Source of the DNA: Marsupella aquatica
Taxonomy: Eukaryota > Marchantiophyta
Reading direction: 5' to 3'
Assembly (NCBI GenBank): GCA_973895155.1
Contig: OZ316893.1
Span: 11,656,001 to 11,720,000 of the forward strand
DNA: 64,000 nucleotides
Below, in pieces: positions 46,401 through 58,901 of the stretch (its first letter is position 1; each line of letters opens with the position of its first letter). The notes beneath the pieces are model-generated. The model saw nothing but the letters and a program-made list of their open reading frames with translations, searched no databases and was not told the origin of the DNA. Both the position numbers and the translations under genes were made by a program.

Positions 46401-49400
46401 TCAGACCTGGGGTCTTAACAGCACTAATGGGAGTCAGTGGTGCTGGCAAGACCACACTGATGGATGTGCTAGCAGGAAGGAAAACTGGAGGCTATATCGA
46501 GGGTAGCATCAGCATTTCGGGTTATCCTAAATGTCAAGAAACTTTTGCTCGCATTTCAGGCTACTGTGAGCAGAATGACATCCACTCCCCCAATGTCACT
46601 GTGTTCGAGTCTCTTACATTCTCTTCATGGCTCCGATTGTCCAAGAATGTGGACAACCACACTCGCGCGGTAGGAATTCCAATGTCCGATGGGAAGAATG
46701 CTTTACTTCTGTTTGGCTCAGCTCTAGACATTTTCGTGGAGCTTTTTTAACATATTTTTCTGAAGGTATCTGTTTGGTTGTTTTACTGAGCATGTGGATT
46801 CCTGTCTGCAGGCTTTTGTGGAGCAAGTCATGGATCTAGTAGAGCTTAACCCTTTGAGGAACTCCATTGTGGGTCTTCCTGGTATAACTGGCCTGTCTAC
46901 CGAACAGAGGAAACGCCTGACAATCGCGGTAGAGTTAGTAGCTAACCCATCCATAATCTTTATGGATGAGCCAACTTCAGGGCTAGATGCAAGAGCAGCT
47001 GCCATTGTCATGCGAACTGTACGAAACACAGTTGACACGGGGCGTACAGTTGTGTGTACTATCCATCAGCCAAGCATTGACATTTTCGAGTCCTTTGATG
47101 AGGTACTCAAGACTCCATGCATTGACTATTTGCCTCCCATTGATACTGGGTTACTTTGGAGCTTAAGCTTATGGAATTTGGGTGATGGCCAACGTACTGA
47201 ACTTCATTCTGTATCGTTGTCAGCTGTTGTTGATGAAGAGAGGAGGTCAGCTCATTTATGGCGGTCCTTTGGGTCGAAACTCTCACAGTCTCGTCAAGTA
47301 CTTTCAGGTACGTGAGATTTTGCATGAGGTTGTCTCCTTAAGAGGATTGTTTTCTCTTCGTAAGATACAATTTTCAGAGCTCTAGAGCTAAGCTTTTCTT
47401 GGCATCAGTATTTGTGAGCCACTATTCAATGTCTATTCAAAAGTGTTCAGGTCTTTGCCTTGAGGGATATGTTGCTCTTCTAGTGATTTTGTATGATTGG
47501 CAAATGGCTGTGATCTGATTTTTTGTGGTGGGCTTTTCACATTTGTGTTCCAGGCTATTCCCGGTGTTCCCAACATAAAAACAGGACAAAATCCAGCCAC
47601 ATGGATGCTTGAGGTTTCGTCTATTTCAGCTGAAGCTCGGCTCGGCGTTGATTTTACAGATATTCATCAGAGCTCGTCCCTATATCAGTGAGTTTCTGGC
47701 TGAACATCACAAAGTTCGTAATATCTTCTTACATGTGCATATTGGGATGTATTTTGCAATCGTATTCTTAACAACTAGAATTGATTGTTATGTTCAGGCA
47801 TACTGCAGAGCTTATCAAAGAGCTTAGCACACCAGCTCCCGATTCTTCAGATCTATATTTCCCCACAAAGTTTGCACAACCATTTTATGTTCAGTGCCTC
47901 GCTTGTTTGTGGAAAATCCACAAATCATATTGGCGGAACCCTCTCTACAACGTCGTTCGGTTTATGTTCACAATATTTTGCGCCTTTGTCTTTGGCAGTG
48001 TCTTTTATGGTCTAGGAAAACACAGGTATGTTCTCTCAAAAGCAAGACTTACGAGCATTCCAGGTTGTGGTATAGCAAGGCAAGATTGGAGCTGTACTGG
48101 AGAATGGTGCATACTCGAATTTTAGTTTGGAAAGTAGATCACTGAACACCAATTCTGTTCCTGTTTGCAGAGCCAATCAGCAGCAAGTCCTAAATATAAT
48201 GGGTTCAACTTACGCAGCTGTGCTGTTTATGGGTGTGAATAACTCTGGGTCTGTACAGCCAGTGGTCTCAGTGGAAAGAACTGTTTTCTATCGTGAGCGT
48301 GCTGCTGGCTTGTATTCTCCCTTCCCGTACGCATTTGCTCAGGTATATATCAAGGAGTACCCTTTTCTGTCAGACTGCATGAGGCTGAGTGCGGCTGTTT
48401 TTCTTCAACTTATACGAGACAAACAGCAACGAGTGATATGCTTTTCGTCGGAAATATCGTCTCTCGAATCTTCTGATATTTATGACATGAAATATTGATG
48501 TCCTAGTTGTTGAAGTTCTTGGTTTGTCACTCGAAAGCACTGGCGAGGGAACACAACGAAGGTTGCTTAGGGGAACTGTGTTGGGCAAATGTTAGGGCAT
48601 GGTACGTAGAGAATGCGTGGGTGGTCATTAATGAAGATATCTCTGGTTGGATGTTTTTGGGTACAGGTGTCTGTGGAGTGGCCTTATGTTATGGTGCAGG
48701 CTATAGTATACAGCTCAATTGTATATGCTATGATACAGTTTGAATGGGTTCTTTCAAAATACCTCTGGTTCCTCTTCTTCTTTTACTTCACCTTCCTGTA
48801 CTTCAGCTACTGGGGCATGATGTGTGTCTCTATCACCCCGAATGCTCAAATCGCGGCCATCATGTCATCGGCTTTCTACGGGCTGTGGAATCTCTTCGCT
48901 GGTTTCTCCATTGCTCGACCGGTATTGCATCTCGCTTTGGAAGTCTGCCTCATGCAATTTGGAAGGAATTTTGGTTGGGTCAATGTCTGTTGTCGCTCAC
49001 AATTGTAGGCAGCGGAAGTGTCTTTACATTGCTCGTCAGTATGACTGGGTTATCGTTCTTGCTTCCACTATTAACTGTTATTGGTTCGGTCGTTTTAGGT
49101 CAATGATATCTTGTAACTATTGTATGTGGCACCATTACTCATATGGATGCTAATTCATTACGCGTTTTGTTGGTGCTCTTCAGCAAGTACCTATTTGGTG
49201 GAGATGGTATGTTTGGGCTACGCCGACGTCATGGACACTGTATGGTCTGGTCATATCACAGCTGGGGGATGTCACGACTCCGCTTCTGAATGAAGCGACA
49301 GGAGCGACACTGCCACTGAACGTGTTTTTGGCAGAGCACTTTGGTTATCACAAGGACTTTCTTCCCTGGGTGGCTGTAGAGCACGTCCTCTTGGTAATAC

Positions 49401-49456
49401 TGTTCGGGTGTGTATTTGCGTTCTGCATCAAGAACTTCAATTTCCAAAGAAGGTGA
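40436..49456 (+). CDS. Full-size ABCG (PDR-type) ABC transporter, intact, 23 exons
   Basis: I placed 23 exons: 40436-40797, 41188-41308, 41484-41572, 41700-41784, 42022-42181, 42329-42405, 42692-42745, 42877-42967, 43121-43422, 43609-43890, 44099-44412, 44614-44774, 44886-44989, 45178-45340, 45517-45678, 46176-46669, 46812-47102, 47224-47307, 47554-47687, 47798-48025, 48171-48342, 48667-48921, 49184-49456. All phases agree and give 1485 aa. The order is reversed NBD-TMD twice: [23 protein letters not shown]1 with [18 protein letters not shown] and [11 protein letters not shown]; six-helix TMD; NBD2 with [19 protein letters not shown] and [10 protein letters not shown]; second TMD ending in FNFQRR. 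Plant members sit in the plasma membrane and export hormones, terpenoids, cuticle lipids or other metabolites. The substrate cannot be told from sequence. Confidence 0.95.
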
Positions 49457-50790
49457 TTTCAAGTGGAGATAGTAGATGTTGCTTGGAAGTCACTCTAAGC
49501 CGAGAGTTCAAGCTGTACAGCCATTTTGTCATCAGGTTCCCATGATCACGTTCAAATCGGCTTTCATAGAACTTCCTTGATCAGAGAGGCGCCTAACTGT
49601 CCATTTATTGAAGGGCTCAGCCCTGACCGCAGGTCCTCTGCAATTCATTGTAATCATAGAGCTTTAGGGTAGAATACCAGAGTCAGCCCCAGGCTAAGAG
49701 TAAGGGAGTAAGGGGATGGAGTGAGAGCAGATAAGTAGGTATACTTACATCCATCTGCTGATGTAACATTATGTAAAGAAGTCATTTCTGAATTTTAATT
49801 GATAATTTGAGAGATATCGTGGAGTAAACTTAGTAAATCTCTGGGATATACTATGAAAGCCCACATAAGTAGAGTAGTACCGATGCAAACAAGGGATGTC
49901 ATAGAAATTGATGCATGAAGAGAACGAACCATGAACGGTTTTGAAGGGTCAGTGGAGTCCATCATTCGCTGTAGCAGGAAACTTTTAAAGCAGGATCGAT
50001 AGCCATGCAACGAGCGAAGGAGTCGCCCTCATGAGTGCTTCTCTATCTTCTCCGCAAGTCACCTCATCTTTGGGCGGAAGTAGATGTTAGTTTAAGTGGA
50101 GATGTTTTTTCTTACTTAATTGTGAGCAATAGGGCCAGAAGGTTGCATATTGTCAACTATCATAATCCACAAGTTTAGGGTACACACGGGTGACCATTGT
50201 CAACTTTCATACTTTACAAATATGGGAGTGAGCAGAAATATTTCCCAATCGATCAATTCTAAACCGATTGCAGAAGCCTGCACATGGCTTAGAAAATGGG
50301 TGGTGGTGTGATTTCCATTGATTGAAAGCCGAGGAAAAATATATCCAAACATTCAAAGATTCATCAGATGTACAATGGGGGTACCCTCACAATTAAGTAA
50401 GAAAAAACATTTCCAAGCACGCACTACAATACATAGTCGTATCCCTTTTAACAACAACCAGGTGCAATACAATTCCCATTTCCAGCTAAACCTATTCACT
50501 AATCTTTCCTATCATCCCTATGGGAGGGACAATTCAAGGTACTTTGTTACATAATTTCAGGATTACCTGGGACAAATTCCGAATCAAATGCTGAGATGAA
50601 TCCTTGACCAAGCTTGACATTAAACTACACAACCAGATATACCGATCTCACTCCACGCAAGCACATTTTGTTCCTAGACTAAAGAGAATACAAGTTCGTG
50701 TTCATCTCCAGCTCAATAAACGAGGCATATTTATGCTAAGGTATTTTCGAACTCTCATACTGTTACACCCGATCTTCTTGAAAGAATCCC
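49457..50790. other. 3' regions of the convergent ABCG and ORANGE genes
   Basis: There is no coding sequence. The ABCG stop is at 49456 and the ORANGE stop is at 50791 on the other strand, so both 3' UTRs are expected here. A palindrome-like pair near 50100-50160 and 50390-50410 (TTTTTTCTTACTTAATTGTGAG against CTCACAATTAAGTAAGAAAAAA) is 22 bp and perfect, about 290 bp apart. It marks a possible small foldback element. Confidence 0.5.
50103..50412. mobile_element. Candidate MITE with 22-bp perfect inverted ends
   Basis: TTTTTTCTTACTTAATTGTG and two more bases at about 50105 reappear reverse-complemented at about 50388-50409, enclosing about 300 bp. I could not define a target duplication. The ends are too long to be chance. 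It lies in the shared 3' region between the ABCG and ORANGE genes. Confidence 0.5.
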
Positions 50791-53357
50791 TCAAATGGAG
50801 AACGGATCAATTCGAGGATCATGCTCACTGGCCAGAGCCATCCCTGTGCAGAGACAAGTGGGGCACATAACCTGCAAAAATATGCATCCAAGGTTTCAGT
50901 GACCAACGTACAGCCCCAAACTTGCCTGGTAAATGGGCTTGATGTTAGCCAAATACTGATGCAGGTTTTCAAGAGTAAGTTTGGATCACCGAGTCTCAAA
51001 TGCATTGTGAATGGATTCAAGGATTCAAAATAAACAGGCGTACACTTGCTTTTGATACATAGACATAATACTGTAACCATTAGGCTACAAAAACTCAGAA
51101 GACAACGCACCAGAACAAATGCAAAATACACAATGTCATAATTACCTTGGCCACCCCTGCACAGTTTTTACATTTTATAGATGTTGGCTTTGACACAGTT
51201 TCGGTGCCACCGCCAGCAGAGACTACTGACTCCATCGATACAAGCGTTCCAGACCCTGAACATCTCGCACAAGCCAGGTATCCTGCAAAAAATGTCACGA
51301 GATTTAGAAAACATCAACCCTGACTAATTCCAGTGTAGGGTCAGCAAAGCTCAATTCCCAAGTGAAGGAGGTTCTCTATGTGGCTTCACAGAGCTCAATC
51401 TTCTCAAGTGAGAAATATGAGACAACAGAAAATAATACGAGAACCATCATACCAGTTCCATGACAGTATGTGCAACGTTTGTGTTGTTGTTGATTGACAT
51501 TGTTAAGCTCAACAACCATTAAAGCCGAAATGACCCCAACTGCGCCACCTGAGAAGGAAGCTACAATGGGATCCACTTGACTGCAAGAAACAAATTCCAA
51601 AAATTATTTCTCGGACGTTTCATGCAGCAAAATTTTGTGTCGCGAGTCCTGCCCGTCTGAGAACAAGTAATGTGGGTTCTATCCTTAATTTATATCTCCT
51701 GACAAAGATCCAGTCTTAGAGGACCTGAAAATTTCAAATTACAGACTTCTTAGAGGGCACCAAAACTCTTGGGTAGTTGGCCACATACCTCAGTTGTTCT
51801 GGCAAATGCATATTATGAATAAAGTCCGCGTAGGAAGTCCCACCCATTCCGAGCCTCAGCTCCAACTGGTAACACAACAGATATTAGACTAACTCACCGA
51901 ATTGTCGCAGTTATGTTATCACCGTTAGGTGGGCTTGTTGGAATCCTAAAAGTTTAAAATTACCAAAAGAACAATGAACCCAATATGGATTGGCTGAGGT
52001 AAGAGACAGACATGTACACTTCAACCCCATTCAAGGCAGCGAAAGCAATGCAGGTCCATATTACCGATAGTTGAATCGTCCTGTAGCTTACCGTGGGAGC
52101 CAACAATCCGGCAAAGAGCATGATACCCGAGATGAGCGAGAAGCACGTTATGTAATAATTCTTCAACGTTTGTGGTGTCTTATGGCCCAAAAAACGAGGA
52201 AACAAATCAGAAGTCTTCTCTTGTGGACATTCTTCAAATTTGGGTCTTTCAGAACTTCAATATAATCAAGGTGAAGTCGTACTTTCCAATGCCATCCCTC
52301 CGGCCAATCCACAGGTTCGTTATATAACCACAGTACGATGCCTGAACACTAATTCACCGGATAACTGTTGTGCTACTGCCTGGACCGTAAAGTAAAGCGC
52401 ATGTGGTGGCATAGTAATACTTAGTTCTTACCAGAGGGGGCAAGAACGGGATGAAAGATGGAAACGATGGAACATCCTCAGCCTCATCTTCCAGTGGCAA
52501 ATTTTGGTCGGCAGCTTTGACCCGTTGCTGAATTCGTAACCTCCTCACCTGCAGCATTGTTACATTCTTAGGAAGTAAGTAACCATACTTTTGGGGCGGT
52601 ACCTGTGAAAAGAATACAGGAATTTCCCAGTTGGAACAAAAGCGTGAGGAGTGTTTGATCAACATGACAATAGCATACTCCTCTACTGTAAAGGTCTGCA
52701 GAGCTACACTAATTCACAGCCTTAAGAGCATTTGCGCTTGGACATGCAGCAGAATACCTCTTCCATTAACAGAAATATTCTATTACGCCTCGTATTGATG
52801 TGCTCACGAATTTCCTGAAGTTGCATCGGTGCAAAATCCAACACTGTGTCCCGACCTTCAATTATGCAAAACGTGCTATCACCATAGGGGTCGTCCGCAC
52901 TGAACACATCCACACAAAATTTAAGAGAGTCCTCGTGTACTGGAAACAAGAGGCACACTAATTATATTTCTCTAATCTCTTGCCAACCAGCTTCACCTTT
53001 TCGCTGCCCGCTTTCTGTGAAGACTAATCTTCCTTTGGATTGGGCACCATTCATAGGGTATTGGTCCTATGGCCCATTTGGGATCCGCACAATTCACATT
53101 CAATTCATTACTTCATTCCTACACTCTCTCACGACGCACCTTGGAGACTTGAAAGAGGAGGACTCCCCTTCAGTGAACCCTTCGCTTGCCAGGGCAGCCG
53201 ACGGCCCAGAGGGTGTTCGTGACTGCCGCAGATTAAGAGGTTGCCATTTCAGAGTCTGTGAGTTCAACCCGGATTTCTGCAATGACGGGGCCCCGAAACC
53301 GTTCCAACGCAAGCAGAATTCCGCTCCCACGCAAGCGCAAAGCAATTGAGTAGCCAT
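50791..53357 (-). CDS. OR: ORANGE (OR) plastid DnaJ-like zinc-finger chaperone
   Basis: The exons, from the 5' end on the minus strand, are: first exon (ATG at 53357, donor unresolved near 53.1 kb), 52939-52758, 52548-52432, 52178-52092, 51865-51789, 51580-51453, 51282-51146 and 50871-50791. Phases agree from the second exon on. The N-terminus looks like a transit peptide. Landmarks are FCIIEGRDTVLDFAPMQLQE, FPSFIPFLPPL, a first membrane helix (FSLISGIMLFAGLLAPT), LSQVDPIVASFSGGAVGVIS as second helix, and a C-terminal Cys-rich region with CxxCxGxG units. OR stabilises phytoene synthase and protease substrates in plastids and promotes carotenoid accumulation. The last Cys block reads CKNCAGVAK instead of the usual C-x-x-C-x-G-x-G-K, and the C-terminus ends DPRIDPFSI. 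Confidence 0.92.
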
Positions 53358-53950
53358 CCCTGTGTGACTGAGATCCCGTGCTGAACTCCTGCTATGGTCT
53401 CCTCCGTCGTGCAACTCTTCGCAGCCAGCCGCAGCCTTCCCAATCCCCTTACCTCAGTGACAGAGTTCCGTCCCCTTCCACTCACAACACCATCTTCATC
53501 ACACCCTGAGTTTGCAGCTGGTCGTCGCATGCACTCCACCAAAATCAGGAGCGCAACTTCTGAAAAGAGAAGAACCGATATGAACTACTCCGCCATCTTC
53601 ATCACCTCTCGGCCACCATCCGCTACCCTGAATGTGATCCTTTCAGTCACGGACAGGAAAAACACTTTGCGCAACGCTATGGAGTCTCGAGCAGGATCGT
53701 TCTCCTCGGACGAAGAGCGACCGGACACGAAATTGAAAAGAAATTCGAATTGAGGAAAGCAGTTGGATCCGCGTCCTACACCACTATTTCTGGACGCTGG
53801 AATTTCTCGAGTGAGTTGTTGCTGTGACGCAATCATCAGTGCACGACGTCTTCCATCGATTTCCATCGATCTGATTGCGTCGCATCGGGTACTGTACCGT
53901 GCAATGTGTGTCATGCTTATTTTGTGGATGCGATTTGCGATTTTAGTTCA
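53358..53950. other. Upstream region of the ORANGE gene
   Basis: This is more GC-rich than the repeats beyond it and is expected to contain the ORANGE promoter and 5' UTR. Open frames on both strands (for example 53585-53914 minus) have no recognisable domain and lie upstream of the chosen ATG. An alternative, longer OR first exon cannot be excluded. Confidence 0.4.
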
Positions 53951-54950
53951 CGGTAAACTTACTTGTGGATGCGACTTAGTTGGGTATTAGGGAGTCTCAA
54001 AGCTCACAATTTTATCAACCTTTAGCTCCGCGTTAAGATACAAAAAGCCAAATTCATAGTCCATAATTTTTAGTTGAAGGTAAACTAACTTGTGAATGCA
54101 ATTTAGTTGGATATTAAGGAGTCTCGAAGCTCACAATTTTATCAACCTTTAACTCTGGGTTACAATACAAAAAGCCAAATTCATAGTCCATAGGTTTTAG
54201 TTGAAGGTAAGGTTGACTGTAAACCTACTTGTGGATGCGATTTAGTTGGGTATTAGGGAGTCTCAAAGCTCACAATCCTATCAACCTTTAACTCCGGGCT
54301 ACGATGCAAAAAGCCAAATCCATAGTCCATAGTTTTAAGTTGAAGGTAAACTTACTTGTGGATGCAATTTATTTGGGTATTAGGGAGTCTCGAAGCTCAC
54401 AATTTTATCAACCTTTAACTCTGGGTTACGATACAAAAAGCCAAATTCATAGTCCATAGTTTTAAGTTGAAGGTAAATTTAGTAGTGGATGCAATTTAGT
54501 TGGGTATTAGGGAGTCTCAAAGCTCACAATTTTACCAGCCTTTAACTCCGGGTTCACAATTTTATCAACCTTTAACTCCGGGTTACAATACAAAAAGCCA
54601 AATTCATAGTCCATAGGTTTTAGTTGAAGGTAAGGTTGACTCTAAACCTACTTGTGGATGCGATTTAGTTGGGTATTAGGGAGTCTCAAAGCTCACAATT
54701 CTATCAACCTTTACCTCCGGGTTACGATACAAAAAGCCAAATCCATAGTCCATAGTTTTAAGTTGAAGGTAAACTTACTTGTGGATGCGATTTAGTTGGG
54801 TAGTTAGGGAGTCTCAAAGCTCACAGGTTTGTAAACCTTTAACTCCGGGTTACAATACAAAAAGCCAAATTTGTAGTCCATAGTTTTTAGTTGAAGGCAA
54901 GGTTGGCTGAAAGTTATCATCCTTGTTAAGTTTGAAGCTTTGAGACTCCC
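53951..54950. repeat. Tandem array A, unit about 127 bp, seven copies
   Basis: The core GGGAGTCTC(A/G)AAGCTCAC recurs at about 53990, 54118, 54259, 54386, 54511, 54679 and 54806. Each unit also has CAACCTTTAACTCCGGGTTA, AAAAAGCCAAATTCATAGTCC and TTGAAGGTAAACTTACTTG. Spacing is mostly 125-128 bp, with insertions (GGTAAGGTTGAC) in two copies and a partial internal duplication near 54540. The array closes at about 54938-54953 with an inverted copy of the core (AAGCTTTGAGACTCCCTAT). Confidence 0.92.
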
Positions 54951-54984
54951 TATTGTAGCCTGAGAAAACAGGAAAAATTCCCCG

Positions 54985-55015
<31 letters not shown>
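54985..55015. repeat. (TA)n microsatellite
   Basis: About fifteen TA units lie directly between tandem arrays A and B. Confidence 0.95.
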
Positions 55016-55019
<4 letters not shown>

Positions 55020-55135
55020 TACTTCAATAGCAGAATTAGTCCCTAGCTAGCCAAAACCTGGTTAGTAAAACCAAATATTATTATTCAGGCTCTATTGGCT
55101 AGCTAACTATAATATATGCAATCCCATTCCCACTT

Positions 55136-55865
55136 TTTTATTTTGTGAATGCCATTTAGTTGATGGTAAACTTACTTCTCTGAAGAGTTTATTCACTCTT
55201 TCGTGAGGAATTTTCATTAAAGAGTGCAAAGTGCAACAAATCTAAGTAATCTAAAATAATGATATGCAATCCCATTCCCACTATTTTAATTGTCTGGATG
55301 CCAATTTAGTTATACAGGTCTAGTTGATGGTAAACTTACTTCTCTGAATTGTAAGCTCACTCTTTGGTGAGAAAATATCATTTGAGGTTGCAAGTGCAAC
55401 TACTATAATCTAAACACTATAACATGCACCCCACCTTTTTCTTCTGTGGATGCATCAGTTGACGGTATACTTATATGTCTGAAGGCTAAACTCACTCTTT
55501 GGTGACAGAGCAATTTTTATTAGAGTGCAAAGTGCAACAAATCTAATCTAAACATTATAATATGCCATCCCCCTATTATATTTTGTGGATGACATGTACA
55601 TAAACTTACTTCTCTTAAGGGTTCCCTCACTTGGTGGAAAATTTTATTAGAGAGGGAGAATTGCAACAAATCTGATCCAAACACTATTATATCCAATCCC
55701 ACTTTGTTTTATCTTGTGGATGCAATTTTACAATTGATGGAAAACTTACTTCTTTTAAGCCTGGTAAACTAACTCTTTGGTAAGAAATTTGTATTTGAGA
55801 ATGCAAAGTGCAAACAAATCCTATCTGAACATTAGCATATGCAATCCTAATCTCACTTTTTTTAT
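55136..55865. repeat. Tandem array B, diverged unit of about 130-140 bp
   Basis: GTAAACTTACTTCTCTGAA or a variant recurs at about 55164, 55330, 55462, 55600 and 55741. It is followed by CTCACTCTTTGGTGA, ATTAGAGTGCAAAGTGCAAC and ATGCAATCCCATTCCCACT. The phrase TTGTGGATG-CATTTAGTTG-GGTAAACTTACTT is shared with array A, so the two arrays probably derive from a common ancestor unit. Confidence 0.85.
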
Positions 55866-58800
55866 GTCATGGTTTGTTTAGTAAATATTTATTCTGGCCA
55901 TAAATCTCCATGGCTGTTAGATTGTGGTGACATTTTTTGGTCACCCTAAACCCTACTCCAAGTTGTAGACTGCAACTGCCTGGCCATCACTTATGCTCCT
56001 ACAGTAGTTTCACTCAATTATATCATTTACTATTGACAATCCTGTGCAACACACAAGCATTGGGCTAGTCTAACTATACAATGGCAATGTGGATCTACTC
56101 TTCAAGGCCTTAGGTCTAGAGTGAAGTCTTTAGTTTGTGACTCTAAGGGCATATTAACTCAAGTTTGGGGTGCAAGGAAAATGGGGATTGGGGGCAGGGC
56201 AAGTCTCTGAAAATGGGGCAATGTGGGAGGACACACTGGAAACTAGTTGACCATGAGTTGATGAGCAAGGACAGGTTTGAATGTCTTCACCTCTATTTAT
56301 GTTCAAAGAACATGCAGTCAGGCTAGTCAGGATTAATGAGTGTCCATAGACATAAAGGTTGGTTATGGAGACTATGATGGTCTAGGATTTTCATAGAATG
56401 TTCTATGCTTGTGAAAATAGTTTTCATTTGAAAAGAGGCTTTAGTGGGCAGCAGGAAGAAAATGCAAATGGGGGATTGGTCAAATTTAGTTTTGCCTCTA
56501 CTCTCACCCTGACTATCCTTACCTGTGACTTCCATCCCTAAATTTCCCTTGCAATCCTTTGTGTTGGGCCCAACTCATTCTCAATCATTTGCCTTGACAG
56601 TAGAGTTGATGTTGCTTGAATTTGCTGCTGTGTTCAAAGCTCAAGCAAAAATGTCATCAGCTGTTATGCTTGAAGCTGAGGCAAAGGCCTCTCCGATTGC
56701 CGCTTCTAGTTTGCAAGGCCAAGAAGAAAAGACGGTGACTGAGGCTTTGACATTTTTGTTTCCGCTTATTTACCCTGTAAATTAGTCTCGTATTTTAGTT
56801 CTGCAGGGAAAAGTTAAGTCACCCTGTAGAATGAGTAAACATGCTATTCACTGCTCCAGGGGATTTCATGCCTTAGAGGGAGTGAAGCTTAACCAGCATC
56901 ACAAAGCATCCAATACTGTAGGGTAGTCCACACGGGGAAAGACCAAGAGGTTTTTAAAGGGGGATCCCATACCTTGGAGGGAGAGTAAACTAGACCAGGG
57001 TCACAATTAAAGCATCCAATACTACCTGAGAGTGGGACTACCCTGCATTTTTGCACACTCCTTGGTTTAATCTTCTGTCCTTCCAAGGTATAGACATGGG
57101 AATCACACAAGGTTCCATTAAGGAGATCTCTAGGGAATCCAATATGTTGCAACCCGTGTTTTCATCTATTTTATGAAAATTTTCATACTTTTCCTCATAC
57201 TATTCACTTTTTGCTTGAATTTTACCATGATTTTATGAAATCCTCGATCCACAACATGAAACTGTTCACCCAGCTCTCATAATTACCATCAATTTCACAC
57301 CCTGGTTTTCCAAAAATGTTACAAAACCAGGCTCACTGACGTCACAAACACTAAAACATCTGAAATCAAAAATGCTGATGTCATCCCATTTAAAGTTTAT
57401 AAATTTTCAAATATCAATGCTCATTCTCCCTAAAACATTTCAAGTGACATCACCCCAACACAGGTGATGTGTTCATTTAGCACCATACACACACTATGTT
57501 TATCATTCTTGACATGTTTCAAAAATGTGAATGAGATGAGGGTTTTATTTAGAGCAATTTACTTTTACATTTTGCCCCAAATTTTCTAGATGGATATGGC
57601 AAGCAGTTCAATAAACAACCTTGAGGAACTGGTTTTCCCCCATTCATTGAATATCTCAACATTATAGAATGTAGGGCCATGGCTAAATGTACCAAAAGCC
57701 ATTGCAAATGACCACCTATTGGTTCAATATGTATAGTTATTTGAACACTTTGAAGATTAAGGCCATCCCATTAGCACATCCAGCAAAACACATTAACGCT
57801 ATCAAATATGGGTCACAATTGGCACAATATGTAGTGAGAACTTTTATTTGACAGAAAAGTTATATATTTGCATTGGCATGAATACACCATAATCTTGACA
57901 AAACAATCATCCTCTTTGTCGTTGTTCAAGTAACTCAGGCATCATCATGTTTAAAGCTTCTTGAATTACTATCCGAGATATTTTGTATCCGGCCTTTCGT
58001 AAACGAGTGTGAATCATACGAATTCTCCATGTTGCACCATATGCCCTTATTGGAACAAGTGTTAATTAGCTTCACATGTTTCAAGTGCTGTAAATTTTGT
58101 ATAAACACCTTTCCATGTTTTGGATTCTTGTAACCATCTCCACAACGTAGAACAATGGATATATATTAAGTGTTTTTGAACATTCCGTGAGGGTATAACC
58201 TTCACGCAATAGAGTGTTTACATTGTCGACAAACTCTTCTCTAGAAGCCATAATAATAATACTATGTATCAAAATGAAACAAAAACATTCATTAATAAAA
58301 CCCAACAATCTAAAACATGAACAACCACGGCCAGAAAAGCACAATAGTTGCGGTCAAGTTTATGGTGTCAAGTATAAGTCCTAAATCCAATGGACCACTA
58401 TTAAAACCAGAAGGCCAACCTCAGACAAACCAAGTCCAATTTAAGTCATATTATAATGGCAACCATTAACTCTATACTCCTAGTGGGCAGCCAAAAGGAA
58501 AATCAAAATAGCTAGCCACCCGCGACCCTAAGCTCATTGTCAATTGGTCGCAAACAAAGATTCAAGAGCACTTGTCCTTCACTCCTTCATTGAGCACCTC
58601 AATTCAGCACTTTGGTCTACATAGTCTATTGCACCAATATCAATACTTCTGTCAACTCAAGAACTAAATGTCCCAAGCAAAACTAGGAAGAAAAGCGCTT
58701 TCAGCCAATCAAGAGCCAATCCTATAATGTGCAAGCTCAAACAGCAAGGCTGCAAAAGAGGCTATGGAAGCAACAAAACGATGACTTGTTGGTGTCCCAT

Positions 58801-58901
58801 CTAAGAGCAAGGAAAACAAGTGCATTGTGCAGTACTAGTAAAGCAAGGGGAAAGATATGGCAAAACAAAGGAGAAGCATAAGCGCGGTGGCATCAACATA
58901 C
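55866..58901. other. Gene-poor region with unassigned open frames
   Basis: Open frames at 56525-56785 (+) and 58081-58344 (-) are not recognised. The second reads MASREEFVDNVNTLLREGYT from an internal ATG, looks like real protein sequence, and continues past its stop as further coding-like text towards 57.95 kb; it may be a decayed gene or transposon ORF. An imperfect inverted repeat lies at about 56960-57000 and 57061-57103 (CCCATACCTTGGAGGGA against TCCTTCCAAGGTATAGACATGGGA). Confidence 0.4.
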
